From Microbacterium marinilacus (GTDB taxonomy: Bacteria > Actinomycetota > Actinomycetes > Actinomycetales > Microbacteriaceae): a DNA stretch of 64,000 bases. Positions 56,226 to 64,000 of this stretch are shown piece after piece. A program made the translations under genes and the position numbers. Position 1 is the stretch's first letter, and each line of letters starts with the position of its first letter. Where the stretch lies: positions 186,001 to 250,000 of the forward strand of contig NZ_JAIJZW010000006.1 of assembly GCF_019753765.1 (NCBI RefSeq), read 5' to 3'. Under the pieces are notes generated by a model, which searched no databases, was not told the origin of the DNA, and saw only the letters and a list, made by a program, of their open reading frames with translations.

Positions 56226-56325
56226 GGGATCTTCCTCTCACTCGATCCACGGAGGGTTCCGTGGCTGAGATCAGTCGAGTGGGCACGCGTGAGGCCGGCA
56301 TGAACGCGGCATGGGAGGTCCCTCA

Positions 56326-56347
56326 TCGGGCGCGGGGCACCGCCCGA
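56326..56347 (-). terminator. Possible terminator after glgP
   Basis: A 7-bp stem TCGGGCG/CGCCCGA (56326-56332 with 56341-56347) with an 8-nt loop lies 16 nt past the glgP stop. It is short and lacks a U-tract. Confidence 0.4.
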
Positions 56348-56362
56348 GGGGAGTCGCGGGCG

Positions 56363-58942
56363 TCAGGCGAGCGCGGCGAGGCCCAGCTCGGCCGTGGAGG
56401 CGAGGTGCGGATTGCGCGGCACGACCCGCACCGTGTAGCCGAACGGGCCCGCGCGGTCGAGGCGCACGCCGCCGACGTAGGCGGCACGGCCGCCCTCGAA
56501 CCGGTCGGCGGGCGAGAGCGGCACCGACTGCACGGAGGTGAGCCGGTCATCGCCCTCCGCGCGGCCGTGGAGCAGCTGCACCTCGACGTCGGACACGTCC
56601 AGATCTCCGAGCGCGACATAGGCGCGCACCGACAGCTCCGCGCCGACCTCGGCCGCCTCGCCCACGCCGTGCGACTCGACGTGCTCCACCCGCACGGCGG
56701 GCCACCCGTCGCGCACGCGGCGCTTCCAGGCGGCCAGCTCGCCGGCGCCCGATCCGCCCTCTTCGAGCCCGCGCGCCGCCACGGACGCCGGCGCGTACAG
56801 CCCCGCCACGTAGTCGCGCACCATGCGCGTCGCGAGCACCTTCGGCCCGAGGGACTCCAGCGTGTGGCGCATCATCTCCATCCACCGCACCGGAACGCCG
56901 TCGGCGTCGCGGTCGTAGAACCGCGGCGCGATCTCGCGTTCGACGAGGTCGTAGAGCGCCGCGGCCTCCAGGTCGTCCCGCTTGTCGGGATCGTCGACGC
57001 CGTCCGCCGACGGGATCGCCCAGCCGTTCTCCCCGTCGAACCACTCGTCCCACCAGCCGTCGAGGATCGACAGGTTCAGGCCGCCGTTGAGCGCCGCCTT
57101 CATGCCGCTCGTGCCGCACGCCTCGTAGGGCCGCAGGGGGTTGTTGAGCCAGACGTCGCATCCCGGGTAGAGCTGCTGGGCCATGCCGATGTCGTAGTTC
57201 GGCAGGAACACGATCCGGTGCCGCACGTCCGGATCGTCCGCGAAGCGCACCAGGTCCTGGATCAGTCGCTTCCCGCCCTCGTCGGCGGGATGCGCCTTGC
57301 CGGCGATCACTAGCTGGATCGGGCGCTCCGGGTCGAGCAGCAGCCGCTTCAGCCGCTCGGGGTCGCGCAGCATCAGCGTGAGCCGCTTGTAGGAGGGCAC
57401 GCGTCGGGCGAAGCCGATCGTGAGGACGTCCGGCGAGAGCGCCTCGTCGGTCCAGCCGAGCTCGGCCGGCGCCGCCCCGCGCCGCGTCCACGACTCCCGC
57501 AGCCGTGCCCGGGCGTCGGTGACGAGCCGGGAGCGCAGCTCGCGCTTGATGCCCCACACCCGGCCGAACGGGACGGCGCCGAGCGCGCGGGCGAACGCGG
57601 CGGGGTCGCCGTCGACGTCCGCGCCGATCTCGGCGACGAGCGCGCGCAGCTCGCGGGCCACCCACGTCGGCGCATGCACCCCGTTGGTGATCGATCCGAT
57701 CGGCACCTCGCCCTCGTCGAACGCCGGCCACAGGCCGTTGAACATCTCGCGGCTCACATGGCCGTGCAGCCGGGAGACGCCGTTGGCGCGCTGCCCGAGC
57801 CGGAACCCCATGACGGCCATGTTGAACATCGACGGATCGCCGTCCGCGTAGTCCTCGCCTCCGAGGCCCAGCACGCGGTCGGTCGGCACGCCGGGCAGCA
57901 CGCCGCCGTCCGCTGCGAAGTACTGCGAGATCAGGGTGCGCTCGAAGCGGTCGATGCCCGCCGGCACCGGCGTGTGCGTCGTGAACACCGTCGAGGCGCG
58001 CACCAGCTCGAGCGCCGCGTCGAAGGCCGGCATCGTCTGCCCCGAGCCGTCGCCGGTCGTCAGCTCGCGGATCCGCTCGAGACCCTGGAACCCGGCGTGG
58101 CCCTCGTTGGTGTGGTACACCTCGGGCTCCCGCGCGCCGGTGATGCGGCTGAACGCGCGGAGGGCCCGTACGCCGCCGACTCCCAGCAGCAGCTCCTGGC
58201 GCAGGCGGTGCTCGCTGCCCCCGCCGTAGAGACGGTCGGTGACGTCCGCGTAGTGGGACGGATTGGCGTCGACGTCCGTGTCGAGCAGCAGCAGCGGCAC
58301 CCGGCCGACGCGCGCGACCCAGACGCGGGCGCGCAGATCGGGGCCGCCGGGCATCGCGATCGCGATCGTCGCGGGCGAACCGTCGGCCTCCCGCAAGGCG
58401 GTGATCGGCATCTCGTCCGGGTCGAGCACGGGGTACGACTCCTGCTGCCAGCCCTCGCGCGACAGCGTCTGGGTGAAGTAGCCGTGCCGGTACAGCAGCC
58501 CGACGCCGACGATCGGCACGCCGAGGTCGCTGGCGGCCTTCAGGTGATCGCCCGCGAGGATGCCGAGCCCTCCCGAGTACTGCGGCAGCGCGGCGGCGAT
58601 CCCGAACTCCGGCGAGAAGTACGCGATGGCCCGAGGCCCGTCCGGCACCTCGCGCTGATACCAGCGGTCGTCCTCGAGGTAACGGCGCAGGCCGTCGCGC
58701 GCCTCGTCCAGCCGCTCGACGAAGGCGGCGTCCCGCGCCAGCTCGTCCAGACGCGCCGGAGCGACCTCGCCGAGCAGCCGCACGGGGTCCTGCGTGCGCC
58801 GCCACAGGCTCGGATCCACCTCCGCGAACACGTCCTGGGCCGCGGGGTCCCAGCACCACCTCAGGTTGCCGGCCAGCTCGCCGAGGGCGGCGATCGGCTC
58901 GGGCAGCACGGGACGGACGGTGAATCGGCGAATCGCGCGCAT
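56363..58942 (-). CDS. glgP: Alpha-glucan phosphorylase (GT35 family)
   Basis: The 859-residue enzyme splits alpha-1,4-glucan with phosphate to glucose 1-phosphate. It has an N-terminal DUF3417 domain (LGELAGNLRWCWDPAAQDVF). The GT35 body carries AYFSPEFGIAAALPQYSGGLGILAGDH, VYHTNEGHAGF, TTHTPVPAG and the pyridoxal-phosphate region EACGTSGMKAALNGGLNLSILDGWWDE. This is the actinobacterial form usually found beside glgE. It is divergent from glgE with a 222-bp gap. ATG 58942 is preferred over 58951 because it gives the family N-terminus MRAIRRF. Confidence 0.95.
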   Translation of the reverse strand: MRAIRRFTVRPVLPEPIAALGELAGNLRWCWDPAAQDVFAEVDPSLWRRTQDPVRLLGEVAPARLDELARDAAFVERLDEARDGLRRYLEDDRWYQREVPDGPRAIAYFSPEFGIAAALPQYSGGLGILAGDHLKAASDLGVPIVGVGLLYRHGYFTQTLSREGWQQESYPVLDPDEMPITALREADGSPATIAIAMPGGPDLRARVWVARVGRVPLLLLDTDVDANPSHYADVTDRLYGGGSEHRLRQELLLGVGGVRALRAFSRITGAREPEVYHTNEGHAGFQGLERIRELTTGDGSGQTMPAFDAALELVRASTVFTTHTPVPAGIDRFERTLISQYFAADGGVLPGVPTDRVLGLGGEDYADGDPSMFNMAVMGFRLGQRANGVSRLHGHVSREMFNGLWPAFDEGEVPIGSITNGVHAPTWVARELRALVAEIGADVDGDPAAFARALGAVPFGRVWGIKRELRSRLVTDARARLRESWTRRGAAPAELGWTDEALSPDVLTIGFARRVPSYKRLTLMLRDPERLKRLLLDPERPIQLVIAGKAHPADEGGKRLIQDLVRFADDPDVRHRIVFLPNYDIGMAQQLYPGCDVWLNNPLRPYEACGTSGMKAALNGGLNLSILDGWWDEWFDGENGWAIPSADGVDDPDKRDDLEAAALYDLVEREIAPRFYDRDADGVPVRWMEMMRHTLESLGPKVLATRMVRDYVAGLYAPASVAARGLEEGGSGAGELAAWKRRVRDGWPAVRVEHVESHGVGEAAEVGAELSVRAYVALGDLDVSDVEVQLLHGRAEGDDRLTSVQSVPLSPADRFEGGRAAYVGGVRLDRAGPFGYTVRVVPRNPHLASTAELGLAALA

Positions 58943-59164
58943 GCCGCCCAACGTACGCGGATGCGCCGCGCGTTTCGACTCGCTCCGCCGGGCCTGCGCG
59001 ACCGTTCACCTGCCCGACCGCCTCCGGCCTGCCCAGCCGCGGGCGAGGCGCGCGACCACGCCCGGCGTCTCCGTACGAGAGCCTCCGGTTACACCTCTGT
59101 GAAGGATGGCGCAAGGGTTCGCGCGATACTGGCCAGCGCGCGGACCGTGTGCAAAGTTGGGCAC

Positions 59165-61152
59165 ATGGTCGGACGCATACCCGTCATCGACGTGCACCCG
59201 CTGGTGGACCAGGGGCAGCGCCCCGCGAAGGCCACGGTGCACGAGCCGCTCCCCGTGCAGGCCACGGTGTTCCGGGAGGGGCACGACAGGCTCGGCGCCG
59301 AGGTCGTGCCCATCCGTCCCGGGGGCGTGCGAGGAACGCCCGCCAGGATGCGCGAGCTGGTCCCCGGCACCGACCGGTACGAGGCCTGGATCACTCCCGA
59401 CGCCGAGGGCGAGTGGGCCTTCGAGGTCCGCGCGTTCTCGGACCCGCTGGCCACCTGGACGCACGACGCGGGGCTGAAGATCCGCGCGGACGTCGACGTC
59501 GAGCTGATGTTCCTCGAGGCGCGGCTGCTGCTCGAGCGGATCCGCGAGGAGGCCCCGGACGGCGCGCTCACGGCGGACGACGAGGCCGCGCTCACCGCGG
59601 CGCAGGACGCCGCCACCGACGAGATCCGGCCCGTCGAGGCCCGGCTCGCCGTGCTGGAGGGGCCCGAGACGCAGGCCCTCTTCCTCCGCCACCCGCTGCG
59701 CGACCTCGTCACCGTCTCCGGCCCCTACCCGCTGTACGCCGACCGTCGCCGAGCGCTCACCGGCAGCTGGTACGAGTTCTTCCCGCGCTCCGAGGGCGCC
59801 CGTGTCGACGCGAAGACCGGCAAGGTCGTCAGCGGCACGTTCAAGACCGCGGCGAAGAGCCTCGACCGCGTGGCGGGCATGGGCTTCGACGTGCTCTACC
59901 TCCCCCCGATCCATCCCATCGGCGAGGTGAACCGCAAGGGACCGAACAACACGCTCGACCCGGGGCCGGACGACCCCGGCTCCCCGTGGGCCATCGGGTC
60001 GCGGGCCGGCGGACACGACGCGATCCATCCCGATCTCGGCACGTTCGCCGACTTCGACGCGTTCGTGAAGCGGGCGAACCGGCTCGGCATCGAGGTGGCC
60101 CTCGACCTGGCGCTGCAGGCGGCTCCGGACCACCCCTGGGTCGAGACGCATCCGCAGTTCTTCCGGCACCGCGCAGACGGGACCATCGCGTACGCGGAGA
60201 ACCCGCCGAAGAAGTACCAGGACATCTACCCGGTCTTCTTCGACGACGACTTCGAGGGCGTCGTCGAGGAGGTGACCCGCGTCGTCCGTCTGTGGATGTC
60301 GCACGGCGTCCGGATCTTCCGCGTCGACAACCCCCACACGAAGCCGGTCATGTTCTGGGAGCGGCTGCTGGGGGACATCCGGGCGACCGACCCGGACGTC
60401 GTCTTCCTCTCTGAGGCGTTCACGCGTCCGGCGATGATGCACACGCTCGGAGCCGTCGGATTCCATCAGTCGTACACGTACTTCACCTGGCGCACCGAGA
60501 AGGACGAGATCGAGGACTACCTGCGCGAGGTGTCCCGCGAGAGCGACCACCTGATGCGCCCGAGCTTCTGGGTCAACACCCCGGACATCCTGCACGCGTC
60601 GCTGCAGTACGGCGGCCCCGCCATGTTCGCGATCAGGGCCACGCTCGCGGCGCTCGCGACGCCGTCCTGGGGCATGTATGCCGGCTTCGAGCTGTTCGAG
60701 CACGTCGCCGTGCGGCCGGGCAGCGAGGAGTACCTCGACAGCGAGAAGTACCAGATCCGCGTGCGCGACTGGGCGGCCGCGGAGTCGTCGGGCACGTCCC
60801 TCATGCCGTACGTCGGCACGCTCAACAGGCTGCGCCGCGAGCATCCCGCGCTCGGGCTGCTCCGCAACCTGGTCGTGCACGCCACCGACGACGACCACGT
60901 GATCTGCTTCTCGAAGACCGCCTACGACGAGCACGGCGCGCCCGCGGACACCGTCATCGCGGTCATCAACCTCGACCCCCACGGGGCGCGGGAGACCACC
61001 GTGCACCTCGACCTCGAGGCCGCCGGACTGCCGGAGGGCTTCGTCGTGCGCGATGAGCTGACGGGAGCCGAGTGGGCGTGGGGCGCCGACAACTACGTGC
61101 GACTCGACCCGTCGGGCGACGTCGCTCACATCCTGAGCGTGAAGGGAACCGT

Positions 61153-61156
<4 letters not shown>
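59165..61156 (+). CDS. glgE: Alpha-1,4-glucan:maltose-1-phosphate maltosyltransferase
   Basis: This 663-residue GH13_3 enzyme transfers maltosyl units from maltose 1-phosphate to glucan ends. Visible are an N-terminal beta domain ([19 protein letters not shown]), [11 protein letters not shown] and [17 protein letters not shown]. The barrel carries nucleophile Asp388 in [10 protein letters not shown] and acid Glu417 in LSEAFTRP, the same 29-residue spacing as characterised GlgE. Its stop overlaps treS, and together with mak it forms the trehalose-to-glucan pathway. Confidence 0.97.
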
Positions 61157-62930
<1,774 letters not shown>

Positions 62931-62934
<4 letters not shown>

Positions 62935-64000
62935 ACGACATCGATCCCGCAATGCTCGAGGCGTACCTGGTGCGCACCCGTTGGTTCGGCGGCAAGGGCC
63001 GCCCGTTCGGCGTCGCCGGAATCGCGTCGCTGGCGAGGCTCGACGACCCGGGGCGCACGGTGACGGTGCACCTGGTGACGGTCGAGTACACGGACGAGGA
63101 GGGCGGCGTCGAGCAGTACCAGGTGCCGCTGTCCGCCTACGAGGAGACCGAGGACCGCATCGGCCACGCACTGGTGGGATCCGTCGAGGGCGACGACGGC
63201 CGTGTGCGGTACCTGTACGACGCCGTGCACGACCGCGACGCCATGGCGCTCTGGCTGGACGGCTTCCGGGCCGCCGGCGACGCGGGCACCGTCGAGACCG
63301 GCGGTCTGCGGTTCCATCGCGTGGCGGTCGCCGGCGACGAGGAGGATCCGCTCGTCGGCGAGCTGCGATCGTCGCCGCTGACGGGCGAGCAGTCGAACTC
63401 GTCGGTGAAGTTCGACGACACCGCGATCATGAAGGTGTTCCGCAAGGTGACGCCGGGCGTGAACCCGGACATCGAGATCCACGAGTCGCTCACCCGCGGC
63501 GGGTCGGAGCACGTCGCCGACCTGTACGGCTGGGTCGAGACCGGGGACGGCGAGAACGTGCTGCAGCTCGGGATGCTGCAGCGCTTCCTCCGCACCGCGG
63601 CCGACGGCTTCGAGCTCGCGACGGGCAGCGTCCGCACCCTGATGGCCGAGCCGCAGCTCAGCGTCGAGGAGTCCGGAGGCGACTTCGCCGGCGAGGCGGA
63701 GCGGCTGGGCGAGGCGCTCGCGAGCGTGCACCACATGCTGCGCGAGCGGTTCCCGGCGCAGCTCCGCGGCCACGACACCGCCGCCGAGCTGGCCGCCGCG
63801 ATGGACGGGCGGCTCGATCAGGCGCGCCGCGTCGTGCCCGAGATCGAGGCGTACGCCGACCGGCTCCGGTCCGCCTACGCCGCCGTCGGCTCGCTCACCG
63901 GCATCGAGCTCCAGCGCATCCACGGCGACCTCCACCTCGGCCAGACCCTCCGCACCTCGCACGGCTGGAAGATCGTCGACTTCGAGGGCGAGCCCGGGCG
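62931..64000 (+). CDS. mak: Maltokinase, 5' part
   Basis: The window holds the first ~356 codons; the gene continues past the end. It starts with GTG overlapping the treS stop and encodes [14 protein letters not shown], typical of the Pep2/maltokinase cap. [12 protein letters not shown] and [17 protein letters not shown] mark the ATP-binding lobe, and [12 protein letters not shown] with [12 protein letters not shown] marks the phosphotransferase-like catalytic core. It phosphorylates maltose to maltose 1-phosphate, the donor for GlgE. A glgB branching enzyme gene usually follows and may lie just outside. Confidence 0.95.

Noticed and set aside
58943..59164. Specific promoter boxes between glgP and glgE
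   Set aside because: A GATACT at 59125-59130 resembles a -10 box, but no matching -35 was found, so no promoter is claimed.

Overview
The window is about 70% G+C with tightly packed, often ATGA/GTGA-overlapping genes, an actinobacterial dnaK-grpE-dnaJ-hspR operon with a HAIR operator, and a GlgE-pathway alpha-glucan cluster. This points to a high-GC actinobacterium, most likely family Microbacteriaceae (Microbacterium-like). That assignment is inferred from gene content and style, not from a search.

Layout. 1-9.8 kb: the tail of a cupin regulator, then a plus-strand run of a circularly permuted membrane-anchored GH3 glycosidase, a conventional GH3, a GtrA-like membrane protein, a GT2 glycosyltransferase and a LytTR/AgrC-type two-component pair. 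9.9-16 kb: a DUF-like protein, tRNA-Gly(CCC), dcd, a phosphonatase-like hydrolase with a zinc dehydrogenase, and two convergent flavin enzymes of the sulfur-scavenging type. 16-29.1 kb: a LacI-controlled regulon of two operons. One encodes a FrlB-like SIS deglycase, a PfkB kinase and HyuA/HyuB. The other encodes a Dpp-type peptide ABC transporter with a TIM-barrel isomerase. Identical operators lie upstream of both, and together the genes suggest uptake and breakdown of glycated amino acids or peptides.

29.1-36.8 kb: a sugar-acid cassette (UPF0303 protein, GntR regulator, carbohydrate ABC transporter without its ATPase, enolase-superfamily dehydratase, aldo/keto reductase, Gfo/Idh/MocA oxidoreductase). 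An exact 52-bp direct repeat containing a terminator-like hairpin flanks it, so it looks like an inserted or duplicated-end block. 36.8-42.6 kb: a YchJ protein, a secreted InhA-type metalloprotease with two chitin-binding-like domains, a His-rich protein divergent from a MarR-like regulator, and an MFS transporter. 42.8-47 kb: the heat-shock operon.

47-49.2 kb: a visibly AT-richer insert carrying three small secreted proteins, two of them paralogous. It lies between a broken ribokinase remnant and the 3' end of a cupin gene. 49.2-64 kb: glgX, an APC-type (possibly KimA-like potassium) transporter divergent from a KdpDE-like system, a secreted beta-solenoid protein, and the GlgE pathway (glgP divergent from glgE-treS-mak, with mak running off the end).

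No CRISPR array, rRNA, integrase, transposase or phage gene was recognised.
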